Source: Archangium violaceum (GTDB lineage: Bacteria > Myxococcota > Myxococcia > Myxococcales > Myxococcaceae). Taken from it: a DNA stretch of 64,000 nt. A program made the position numbers and the translations under genes. This document shows positions 45,292-53,114 of this stretch, piece by piece; positions within the stretch are counted from its first letter, which is position 1, and the number at the start of each line of letters is the position of its first letter. The notes beneath the pieces were generated by a model that saw only the letters and a program-made list of their open reading frames with translations, had not been told where the DNA came from and searched no databases. Location of the stretch: the NCBI RefSeq assembly GCF_016887565.1, contig NZ_CP069396.1:8290001-8354000 (forward strand), written 5' to 3'.

Positions 45292-46215
45292 ATGAGTCCC
45301 TCTCGATGGATCGCGGCCCTGAGCGCCGCCCTCTGCGTCCTCCTCTCCTTCCCCGCGCGTGCCGACCTGAAGGTGGTGACGTCCGTGCCGGACCTCGCCG
45401 CGCTCGTCAAGGCGGTGGGCGGCGACAAGGTGCAGGTCACCTCGCTGGCCCTGTCCACGCAGGATCCGCACTTCGTGGACGCCAAGCCCAACCTCGCCCT
45501 GGATCTCAACCGGGCGGACCTGCTGCTCGCCATCGGCATGGAGCTGGAGATCGGCTGGCTGCCCACGCTCCAGAACGGCGCCCGCAACGAGCGCATCCTC
45601 ACGGGCAACAACGGCTACCTGGACGTGTCCCAGTTCGCGCGCAAGCTGGAGGCCCCCACCACGCCGGTGGACCGCAGCCAGGGCGACGTGCACCCGGGCG
45701 GCAACCCGCACTTCCTCTATGACCCGCGCGCGGGCCTGGCGGTGGCCACGGGCATCGCCGACCGGATGATCTCCCTGGATCCGAAGAACGCGGACACCTA
45801 CCGCGCCAATCTGGCGAAGTTCTCCACCGAGTTGGAGCAGGCGCGCGCTGGCTGGGAGAAGCGCCTGGCCGGGATGAAGGGCGTGCCCGTCATCGCCTAC
45901 CACCGGACGACGGCGTACCTGGCGGACTGGACGGGCTTCCAGACCATCGCCTACCTCGAGCCCAAGCCCGGCATCCCGCCCAACCCCGCCCACGTGGCCC
46001 AGGTGCTGGGAATGGGGCGGCAGAAGAAGGCCCGGATGGTCCTCCAGGAGGAGTACTACCCCGCCACCACCAGCAAGCAGCTGTCGAAGCTCCTCCCCGC
46101 GCCGCTCGTCGTCCTCCCCGGCGGTACCAACTTCCGTGGCGGACAGACGTACCTCCAGCGCCTCGAGGAGATCGTCACGCGCCTGGAGAACGGCCTGAAG
46201 GGACAGGGGACCTGA
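45292..46215 (+). CDS. znuA: Zinc/manganese-type periplasmic binding protein (ZnuA family)
   Basis: 307 residues from the ATG at 45292 with AGGAG 6 nt upstream. Signal peptide MSPSRWIAALSAALCVLLSF. Cluster A-I metal-binding fold: DLKVVTSVPDLAALVKAVGG, His60 (TQDPHFVD), His140 (GGNPHFLYDP), His204 (AYHRTTAYL) and an acidic ligand in QEEYYP (253-254). It lacks the long His-rich loop typical of zinc-specific ZnuA; instead the cognate ATPase has a His-rich tail. Metal choice (Zn or Mn) is not certain. Confidence 0.88.
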   Translation: MSPSRWIAALSAALCVLLSFPARADLKVVTSVPDLAALVKAVGGDKVQVTSLALSTQDPHFVDAKPNLALDLNRADLLLAIGMELEIGWLPTLQNGARNERILTGNNGYLDVSQFARKLEAPTTPVDRSQGDVHPGGNPHFLYDPRAGLAVATGIADRMISLDPKNADTYRANLAKFSTELEQARAGWEKRLAGMKGVPVIAYHRTTAYLADWTGFQTIAYLEPKPGIPPNPAHVAQVLGMGRQKKARMVLQEEYYPATTSKQLSKLLPAPLVVLPGGTNFRGGQTYLQRLEEIVTRLENGLKGQGT

Positions 46216-46218
46216 CCG

Positions 46219-47064
46219 ATGCGACGCGCTCTCCTCTTGCTGTGGGGACTGACGCTCGGTGGCTGCGCGTGGGAGCCCGGCCAGGGCTTCGCGGTGGTGC
46301 AGCCCTCGGTGCGCGTGGCCTACGAGCCGCTCGCCGATCGCGCCACGAGCGACGGCTACCAGCGGCTGAGCTCGGACTACCAGGTGCGCGTGGACATGGC
46401 CATGATGCGGCTGTCCGGCATCGAGCTGCTCGCCAGCGCGGGCGGCGCCAGCGGCGCCTTCGATCCGTCCAACCCGCCTCCGGGCTACTCGCTGTGCCAC
46501 GGTGGCCACTGCCACCGCGACGACGGGGCGCTCATCCCCTACGAGCAGATCTCCGCGGAGATGGGTGGCGGCGGAGGCTCCCGCACGGTGGTGACGCTCC
46601 CCGTCACGGAGCCACTCGATCTGCTCTCTCCAGAGAAGCGCACCGTCAGCTGCTCGCCCCGGTGTGCCCTGCCGGAGACCCAGGTGTCCCAGGGCCGCTG
46701 GGGCGTCGAGTCCCTGCGCTTGGAAGGCTCCGTGCGCGACGGGCGCGTTCCCCCGCGCATCGCCGACGCGCGCCGCTTCCGGGTGGACTTCGCGCCGGGC
46801 GAGGAGAGTGATGCCCCCGTGGCGATCCTCACCGGTGAGTTGGATCTGCCCTCGGACCGCTCCACCCCCCCGGAGGCGAAGCTGGACCTGGACCTGAAGT
46901 TGACGGCCGCGCTCTTCGATCCCCTGGACTGGAACCCGCTGAGCCAGGACGCAGATGGCGTGGTGATCATCAACGCCTCGAGCAACCCCGAGGCATACAA
47001 GGCGCTGGTGGAGCGGCTGGCCCGTTTCTCCCCCGAGGCGGAGGTGACCCGTGCAGACCCATGA
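46219..47064 (+). CDS. Lipoprotein of the zinc-uptake operon, unknown family
   Basis: 281 residues with a lipobox (LTLGGCAW). It contains a compact His/Cys motif, LCHGGHCHRDDG, and a Cys pair (VSCSPRCALPE). The rest is beta-rich. It begins 3 nt after znuA and its end overlaps the ATPase gene by 14 nt, so it is part of the same operon. It probably binds metal in the periplasm or on the outer membrane and may hand it to ZnuA; that is inference. Confidence 0.75.
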   Translation: MRRALLLLWGLTLGGCAWEPGQGFAVVQPSVRVAYEPLADRATSDGYQRLSSDYQVRVDMAMMRLSGIELLASAGGASGAFDPSNPPPGYSLCHGGHCHRDDGALIPYEQISAEMGGGGGSRTVVTLPVTEPLDLLSPEKRTVSCSPRCALPETQVSQGRWGVESLRLEGSVRDGRVPPRIADARRFRVDFAPGEESDAPVAILTGELDLPSDRSTPPEAKLDLDLKLTAALFDPLDWNPLSQDADGVVIINASSNPEAYKALVERLARFSPEAEVTRADP

Positions 47065-47866
47065 CCATGCCCATGCCCACACCCACGCGGATGGCCATGC
47101 CCATCACCAGCACGAGCACTCGTCCGACCTGCTGCTGTGCTGTGAGGACCTGGTCGTCGGCTACAACGGCAAGCCGCTGCTGCCGGCCATCAGCCTGCAG
47201 ATCCGCCGAGGCACCTTCCTGTCCGTCATCGGCCGCAACGGCTCGGGCAAGAGCACCTGGTTCAAGACGCTGCTCGGCATGCTGCCGCCCGTCTCCGGCA
47301 GCGTGGCCCGCACCAGCGAGCACGTGAAGAGCGCCTACGTGCCGCAGACCTCCGGCATCGACGCGCTGCTGCCGGTGCGCTCGCGCGAGCTGGTGCAGTG
47401 GGGGCGGCTGTCCGGGTGGAACTTCCTGTGGCCCTTCCCCAAGAAGCAGGATCGGGCGGTGGTGGAGTCGGCGCTGGACTCGGCCGGAGCGCGGCCCATC
47501 GCCAACCGGCCCTACCGCGACCTGTCCGGAGGCCAGAAGCAGCGGGCCCTGCTGGCACGGGTGCTGGCCACCGAGGCGGACCTGGTGCTGCTGGACGAGC
47601 CCACCGCCTCCATGGACGCCGTGGCCGAGCGCGAGACCATGCAGCGGCTGGCGGAGCTGGCGCGCGGGCCCCGGCGGCTCGCGGTGGTGGTGGTGAGCCA
47701 CGACCTGCAGATGGCCGCCGACTTCTGCGACCAGTTCCTCTTCGTGGACAAGGACGGCCCCGCCATCGTTCTGGGGGACGCGAACACGGTCTTCTGCCAT
47801 CCTGCGTTCCGCCACAAGTACGGCGACGACTACTGCCCCACCCACAACCCCGTCCACCCTCGATAG
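47051..47866 (+). CDS. znuC: Metal ABC transporter ATPase with His-rich N-terminus
   Basis: 271 residues from a GTG at 47051 with GGAGG 6 nt upstream. Walker A is GRNGSGKST (Lys67), signature LSGGQKQR and Walker B LVLLDEP, followed by VVSHD. The first 23 residues carry ten His in an alternating pattern (HDHAHAHTHADGHAHH), ahead of the usual domain start. ZnuC proteins do not normally have this tail. It could buffer or sense cytoplasmic zinc and so gate transport (inference). Confidence 0.92.
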   Translation: MQTHDHAHAHTHADGHAHHQHEHSSDLLLCCEDLVVGYNGKPLLPAISLQIRRGTFLSVIGRNGSGKSTWFKTLLGMLPPVSGSVARTSEHVKSAYVPQTSGIDALLPVRSRELVQWGRLSGWNFLWPFPKKQDRAVVESALDSAGARPIANRPYRDLSGGQKQRALLARVLATEADLVLLDEPTASMDAVAERETMQRLAELARGPRRLAVVVVSHDLQMAADFCDQFLFVDKDGPAIVLGDANTVFCHPAFRHKYGDDYCPTHNPVHPR

Positions 47867-47875
47867 GACAGCCGC

Positions 47876-48754
47876 TTGGATCCGCAGCTCGCCGAGACCT
47901 CCACCTGGGCACAGTTCTGGGATGCATACGAGCTGTTCAGGGACCCCATGCTCTGCGCCCTCATCGCCGGGTGCGCGCTGGGGTTCCTCAGCGTGTACGT
48001 GGTGCTGCGGCGCATGGTGTTCGTCAGTGCCGCCGTGACGCAGTCGGCCGGCCTGGGCGTGGCGCTGGCCTTCTTCGCGCAGATCCATGTGGGCGTCCCC
48101 ATCGAGCCCACCCTGGGCGCGGTGGGCATGGCGCTGGTGGCCACGATGCTGCTGATGACGGATCCCTCCCGGCTGCGGCTCACGCACGAGAGCATGCTGG
48201 GCCTGGCCTACGCGCTCACGGGTGGCGCGGCCATCCTGGTGGGAGACCGCATCTCCCAGGAGGCCCATGACATCCAGGGCATCCTCTTCGGCACGGCGGT
48301 GCTGGTGGAGCGGCCCCAGCTCATCGCGGTGACCGTGGTGGGCACCACCACCCTCTTCCTCCACCTGTGGTGGTTCCGAGGCCTCACCTTCGCCAGCTTC
48401 GACCGCACCGGGGCCATGGTGCAGGGGCTGCCGGTGCGGATGCTCGACGCGGTGGTGATGATCTCCATCGGCCTCATGGTGGGCGTGTCGGCGCGGGCCC
48501 TGGGCGCACTGCCGGTGTTCGCCTTCTCCACCCTGTCGGCCATCGCCGCGCTGATGTTGGATCTGCGGCTGCCGTGGACCTTCCTGCTGGCCACGCTCGC
48601 CGGAGCCATCTCCGGCCTGGGCGGCTACCTCTTCGCCTACTTCTACAACTTCCCCGTGGGCGGCTCGCAGACGGTGCTCGCGAGCGCGCTGGTGGTGCTC
48701 GCGATGATCGTGCGGGCCCTGCGCCAGCTCTTCACGCACGGCACGTCCAGCTGA
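47876..48754 (+). CDS. znuB: Metal ABC transporter permease (ZnuB family)
   Basis: 292 residues from a TTG at 47876 with AGGA upstream; no ATG is better placed. About eight membrane segments, for example CALIAGCALGFLSVYVVL and MALVATMLLM. The ABC-3 family loop reads GALPVFAFSTLSAIAALML. It forms the inner-membrane channel for the metal delivered by the ZnuA-like protein. Last gene of the operon. Confidence 0.9.
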   Translation: MDPQLAETSTWAQFWDAYELFRDPMLCALIAGCALGFLSVYVVLRRMVFVSAAVTQSAGLGVALAFFAQIHVGVPIEPTLGAVGMALVATMLLMTDPSRLRLTHESMLGLAYALTGGAAILVGDRISQEAHDIQGILFGTAVLVERPQLIAVTVVGTTTLFLHLWWFRGLTFASFDRTGAMVQGLPVRMLDAVVMISIGLMVGVSARALGALPVFAFSTLSAIAALMLDLRLPWTFLLATLAGAISGLGGYLFAYFYNFPVGGSQTVLASALVVLAMIVRALRQLFTHGTSS

Positions 48755-48766
48755 ACCGGGCCCCGC

Positions 48767-48785
48767 CAGGCCCCTCGGGGGCCTG
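48767..48785 (+). terminator. Hairpin at end of the zinc operon
   Basis: CAGGCCCC-TCG-GGGGCCTG is a perfect 8-bp stem, 13 nt after the znuB stop. No T-run. Confidence 0.5.
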
Positions 48786-48901
48786 ACAGGCAGCCGGCGG
48801 GTGGAGCGGAGGAAGCGGGCGCCTGATGCACCCTCCCCGGCCACCCATATTGGGCCTGGGAGGTCCATGAGAGGACAAGAGCGCCTCCCAGGGGGCCTTC
48901 C

Positions 48902-50425
48902 ATGGTGGACACCACCTCTGGAGAGAAGAGCAAGCACCTGCCCACGGGCGTGACCGGGCTGGATGTCGTGCTCCACGGAGGGCTCCTGCGCGGCGCGATG
49001 TACCTCGTCACGGGCGCGCCGGGCACTGGCAAGACGGTTCTTTCGAGCCAGATCGCCTTCCACCGCGCGGCCGCTGGCGAGAATGTCGTCTACGTCACGA
49101 CGTTCTCCGAGTCCCATGCACGACTGCTGTCCAACCTCGAGACCTTCACCTTCTTCGACCGCTCGCTCGTCCAGAGCCGCCTCACCCTGCTGAGCGGGGT
49201 CGCGGCGCTCGAGGAAGGCGGCCTCAAGCGATTCCAGGCGATGCTCAGCCAGGCGGTGCGCGAACATCACGCGTCCCTGATCGTCATCGACTCGCTGAAC
49301 ACGGCTTCCGAGCTGGCGTCCTCTTCCTTCGTCTACCGCAAGTTCCTGCGGGAGCTCGGCACCCTCCTGTCACTCGTGGGCTGCACGGCGCTGCTGGTCG
49401 CGCACAAAGGGGAAGGACAGGAGATGCTCCATCAGTTCGCCGCCGACGGCATCATCGAGCTCGACCAGAAGATGCTCGGGATGCGACTGACGCGCGAGGT
49501 CATGATCCTCAAGCAGCGGGGCAGTGCGCACCTGGGAGGCCGGCACGTCTTCGACATCGGAGACTCGGGCCTCACGGTCCACCCGCGAAGGGAAGCGCTC
49601 CTGCTCGATCGGGAGCTGGCCACCCGTCCTTCGGAGCACAAGAGCCGCTTCGGTATTCGCGGGCTCGACGACATGTTGGAGGGAGGCGTGCCCTCGGCGT
49701 CGATGACGGCGGTGATGGGCGCTCCCGGCAGCGGGAAGACCTTGCTCGGCCTCCACCTGCTGAAGGAGGGACTGAGCCTGGGGCAGCCGAGCCTCTATTT
49801 CGGATTCTACGAAACGCCCCCGCGGCTGATCGCCAAGGCGGAGGGTGTGGGCCTGCGATTGCGCGAGTCCGTGGAGTCCGGACTGCTGGAGGTACAGTGG
49901 CGGCAGCCGACCGAGCAGTTCCTCGATTCCATCGCCGAGCAGATATTGGAGAGGGTGTACCGCAACAAGGTGAAGCGGCTGTTCCTCGACGGCGTCGACG
50001 GGCTGATGCAAGCCGTGGCACACCCGGAGCGCTTCCCCGTCTTCTTCACCGCGCTGAGCAACGAGCTGCGCGCGCTCGGAGTGAGCAGTGCCGTCTCGAT
50101 GGAGACGCCCTTCGGCGGCCCCGAGCTCGGCCTCGCCCCGGTGGGTCTGTCCGCGACTGTCGAGAACATCATCTTCGTGCGGTACGTGGAGCTCCGCGCG
50201 CGGCTCCACCGGCTCATCTCCATCTTGAAGGTCCGCGAGAGCAACTATGACCCGTCCATCCGCGAGTTCCACATCACGCCCCAGGGTCTCGAGGTCGCGA
50301 GCACTTTCGACAGTGCCGAAGTGGTGCTCGGCCAGATGGCCCTGGGAGGAATGAGGGCCCCCGCCCCCGGCCCTCCTTCCTCGCACTCCCGCTCCCCCCA
50401 GGAAGGCTCGGGAGAAGACGTATGA
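48902..50425 (+). CDS. KaiC-like double RecA-type ATPase
   Basis: 507 residues, two tandem KaiC/RecA domains. Walker A motifs are GAPGTGKT (about residue 39) and GAPGSGKT (about 277); Walker B-type strands are LIVIDSLN and RLFLDGVDGL. The length is close to cyanobacterial KaiC (519), but KaiA and KaiB are absent and the Ser/Thr phosphosite pair cannot be placed. Non-cyanobacterial relatives often couple to two-component proteins. Here the stop overlaps the receiver start as ATGA. The C-terminal tail is Pro/Ser-rich. Confidence 0.9.
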   Translation: MVDTTSGEKSKHLPTGVTGLDVVLHGGLLRGAMYLVTGAPGTGKTVLSSQIAFHRAAAGENVVYVTTFSESHARLLSNLETFTFFDRSLVQSRLTLLSGVAALEEGGLKRFQAMLSQAVREHHASLIVIDSLNTASELASSSFVYRKFLRELGTLLSLVGCTALLVAHKGEGQEMLHQFAADGIIELDQKMLGMRLTREVMILKQRGSAHLGGRHVFDIGDSGLTVHPRREALLLDRELATRPSEHKSRFGIRGLDDMLEGGVPSASMTAVMGAPGSGKTLLGLHLLKEGLSLGQPSLYFGFYETPPRLIAKAEGVGLRLRESVESGLLEVQWRQPTEQFLDSIAEQILERVYRNKVKRLFLDGVDGLMQAVAHPERFPVFFTALSNELRALGVSSAVSMETPFGGPELGLAPVGLSATVENIIFVRYVELRARLHRLISILKVRESNYDPSIREFHITPQGLEVASTFDSAEVVLGQMALGGMRAPAPGPPSSHSRSPQEGSGEDV

Positions 50426-50772
50426 GTCATGTGCTCATCGTCGACGACGAGCCGGACATCGCGAGCGTGCTGGCGGAGCTCCTGGGTGATGAGGGCTTCG
50501 ACGTCCGCGTCGTGCACGATGGCCGCCAGGCCCTGGCCGCCATGGCGGAGAAGAAGCCGGATCTGCTCATCACCGACCTGATGATGCCCAGGATGGACGG
50601 GCACACGTTGATCCGAGAGGTCCGCGACAGCGCGCCGCTCCGGGACATCCCCATCCTGGTGATGAGCGCCGGAACACTGGACAGGAACCTCGTCACCCCC
50701 AAGACGCGGTTCCTGCCCAAACCCTTCGAGTTCGACCGGATGCTCGAGGTGCTCAAGCAACTGCTCGGGTGA
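50422..50772 (+). CDS. Single-domain response regulator coupled to KaiC-like gene
   Basis: 116 residues, receiver only: Asp8/Asp9 (IVDDEPD), Asp52 (ITDLMMPRMDG), Ser82 (VMSAG) and Lys100 (LPKPF). All key residues are intact. The 4-nt overlap with the KaiC-like gene indicates equimolar synthesis. It may be the input or output partner of the ATPase. It ends 4 nt before the convergent dehydrogenase gene. Confidence 0.92.
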   Translation: MSHVLIVDDEPDIASVLAELLGDEGFDVRVVHDGRQALAAMAEKKPDLLITDLMMPRMDGHTLIREVRDSAPLRDIPILVMSAGTLDRNLVTPKTRFLPKPFEFDRMLEVLKQLLG

Positions 50773-50776
50773 GGAC

Positions 50777-51565
50777 TCAGAACACGCTGCGCACGAGGCC
50801 GCCGTCGACGCGGAGGGCCGCCCCGTTGATGGCGGAGGCGAGCGGGCTGCTCACGTAGGCGGCGAAGTCCGCGATCTCCTTCGGGTCGATGAGGCGCTCG
50901 ATGAGCGACGTGGGACGGTTCTCCCGCATGAAGCGCCGCTCCGCCTCCTCGAGGGACACGCCGGGGAAGAGATCCTGGACGAACTTGCCGACCCCCTCGG
51001 TCCGGGTCGAACCCGGCAGGAGGGTGTTGACGGTGACCGCCGTCCCCTTGGTCAGCTCGGCGAGGCTGCGGGACACGGAGAGCTGCATGGTCTTCGTCGC
51101 GGCGTAGTGGGCCATCTCGGGCGAGGGGCTGATGGCGGACTCACTGGCGATGAAGATGATGCGGCCGGTCTTCTTCGCCAGCATGGCCTTGAGGTAGTGG
51201 CGGGCCAGGCGCACGCCGCTCATGATGTTGACCTCGAACAGGCGCTGCCAGGCCTCGTCCGTCTCGTCGAAGAAGCCCACGGCTTCGTAGATGCCGAGGT
51301 TGTTGATGAGGATGTCCACCTCGGGGAACTGGCGGAGGGTCTCCGCGGTGCCCTCGGCGGTGCCGTTGTCGGCGGCCAGCTTCTCGAGCTTCGCGCCCGG
51401 CACGCGGGCACGGATGTCGGCGATGGCGGACTCGACGCTGGAGGCGGTGCGTCCGTTGACGATCACCCTGGCGCCTTCACGGGCGAGCGAGGTGGCGATT
51501 TCCTTGCCGATGCCTCCAGAGGATGCGGTGACGAGGGCGAGCTTGTTGTCGAGTTGCAGATTCAT
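50777..51565 (-). CDS. Short-chain dehydrogenase/reductase
   Basis: 262 residues, classical SDR: cofactor motif TASSGGIG (13-20), NNLG (88-91), a catalytic Ser near 141-143 and Tyr154-x3-Lys158 (YAATK). The PGSTRTEG loop and the C-terminal INGAALRVDGG are typical of 3-oxoacyl-ACP-reductase-like enzymes. NGR at positions 38-40 after strand 2 suggests NADP preference. Substrate unknown. Confidence 0.93.
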   Translation of the reverse strand: MNLQLDNKLALVTASSGGIGKEIATSLAREGARVIVNGRTASSVESAIADIRARVPGAKLEKLAADNGTAEGTAETLRQFPEVDILINNLGIYEAVGFFDETDEAWQRLFEVNIMSGVRLARHYLKAMLAKKTGRIIFIASESAISPSPEMAHYAATKTMQLSVSRSLAELTKGTAVTVNTLLPGSTRTEGVGKFVQDLFPGVSLEEAERRFMRENRPTSLIERLIDPKEIADFAAYVSSPLASAINGAALRVDGGLVRSVF

Positions 51566-51617
51566 GGGGGTGCTCTCTAACGAGGGAGGGCCTTCGATGC
51601 AGCCCTGAGGCAGGACA

Positions 51618-52166
51618 CTAACGGACCGCGGCGGAGACCTTCTTGAACTCGGGAGTGCCCGCGCACCCGAGCAGATCGAAGAGCGCGGCCTCGACGGTGA
51701 CGATGTGCGCGCCCGCCTCGCGGCACATCTCCAGGCCCACGCGGCGATCCTCCGGGCTGCGCGACATCACGGCGTCTGCGCAGAGAAACGGGGTGAAGCC
51801 CTTCTCGGTCAGGTCGCGCACCGTCTGGAAGACACAGACGTGCGTCTCCATGCCGATGAGGAGCACCTGCTTGCGCTCGCCGAGCCGCGTGGCCACGTCC
51901 GGCACACAGGCGGTGAACTCGAGCTTCTCCACCGCCGAGTAGTTGCCCAGCCGCATCTTCACCAGCGAGTGCGTGGGGCCCAGACCCTTGGGGTACTGCT
52001 CGGTGACGATGATGGGCAGCTCGAGCGCCTTGGCGCCCTCGATGGCGGCGTTGCAGCGGTTGAGCACCCGGTCGAGCGCGTCCCGCTCCATGGCGGCGCA
52101 CAGCCGCTCCTGGATGTCCACGACGAGGAGCGAGGCCTGGTCTCTCTTGAGTCGGAAGGTGGGCAT
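51618..52166 (-). CDS. Isochorismatase-family hydrolase
   Basis: 182 residues from the ATG at 52166. A longer upstream frame overlaps the divergent hydrolase gene and is not credible. The triad is Asp17 (LLVVDIQE), a Lys probably at 81, and Cys111 (GMETHVCVFQT). It resembles YcaC/ISOC-type amidohydrolases of unknown physiological substrate. It lies 52 nt downstream of the dehydrogenase start on the same strand, so the two could share a transcript. Confidence 0.88.
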   Translation of the reverse strand: MPTFRLKRDQASLLVVDIQERLCAAMERDALDRVLNRCNAAIEGAKALELPIIVTEQYPKGLGPTHSLVKMRLGNYSAVEKLEFTACVPDVATRLGERKQVLLIGMETHVCVFQTVRDLTEKGFTPFLCADAVMSRSPEDRRVGLEMCREAGAHIVTVEAALFDLLGCAGTPEFKKVSAAVR

Positions 52167-52262
52167 GGGGGCGGATTGTCCGAAGCCATGCCCCCTCGTC
52201 AAGCACGGCGCGCGGGCGATTGATGCCCCCCGAACGGGTCCGCTGGGGTATGCGGGAGCGTG

Positions 52263-53114
52263 ATGAGCGCTCCCCTGCATCTGGATGACTGGGGTGGCAC
52301 CGGCCCGGTGCTGCACCTCGCCCATGCCAACGGCTTTCCCCCGGGCAGCTACCGCAAGCTCATCGAGTCCCTCAAGCCGCGCTACCACGTCTTCACCCTC
52401 CGCAGCCGCTGCCTCGTGCCGGGGGCGGATCCGCGCTCGATGCGGGACTGGGACGACATGGCCGAGGATCTGGCCCGGGCGCTGCGCGCACGCGGGCTGG
52501 AGGGGGTGGTGGGCGTGGGCCACAGCATGGGCGGCGTGGCGACGCTGCTCGCCTCCGTGAAGGACCCGGGGCTCTTCCGGGCCGTGGTGGCGTTGGACCC
52601 GGTGCTGTTCACGGGCAAGCGACTGCTGCTGATCCAGGCGCTGAGCCTGCTCGGTCTGCGGCATCGGGTTCCCCCCGCGAGCCTGGCCCGGCGCCGCCGC
52701 GAGGCCTGGGGCTCCCGAGAGGAAGCCGCCACGAGCTACCGCAAGAAGGCCCTCTTCCAGCGGTTCGATCCCGAGTGCTTCCAGGACTACATCACCCACG
52801 GCCTCACCGAGGTGCCCGGAGGCGGCTTCCGGCTCACCATCCCCAGGGACTGGGAGGCCCGCGTCTTCGAGACCTCACCGCGCGGCGTCTGGCGGAAGCT
52901 GCGCGCGGTGCCCGTCCCCGCGCTCGTGCTGCGCGGGCGGGACTCGGACACGCTCCTCCCGGAGGCACTGGAGCGCGTCCGTCACACGCTCCCCGGTGTC
53001 CTCACCGAGGAGCAGCCCGGCACCCACCTCTTCCCGCTGGAACATCCGGAGGACTGCGGACGGCGCATCCTCTCGTTCCTCACGAGACACTCTCCAGGGC
53101 CCGGAGCGGGATGA
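52263..53114 (+). CDS. Alpha/beta-fold hydrolase
   Basis: 283 residues from the ATG at 52263 (GGGAG upstream; a GTG one codon earlier is also possible). The nucleophile is Ser88 in GHSMGG. An oxyanion-type HANGFPPGSY stretch lies near the N-terminus. Asp in LRGRDSDTLL and His in GTHLFPLEHPED complete the likely triad. A serine esterase or lipase-like role is expected. The 3' end overlaps the convergent TPR gene by 35 nt. Confidence 0.88.
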   Translation: MSAPLHLDDWGGTGPVLHLAHANGFPPGSYRKLIESLKPRYHVFTLRSRCLVPGADPRSMRDWDDMAEDLARALRARGLEGVVGVGHSMGGVATLLASVKDPGLFRAVVALDPVLFTGKRLLLIQALSLLGLRHRVPPASLARRRREAWGSREEAATSYRKKALFQRFDPECFQDYITHGLTEVPGGGFRLTIPRDWEARVFETSPRGVWRKLRAVPVPALVLRGRDSDTLLPEALERVRHTLPGVLTEEQPGTHLFPLEHPEDCGRRILSFLTRHSPGPGAG

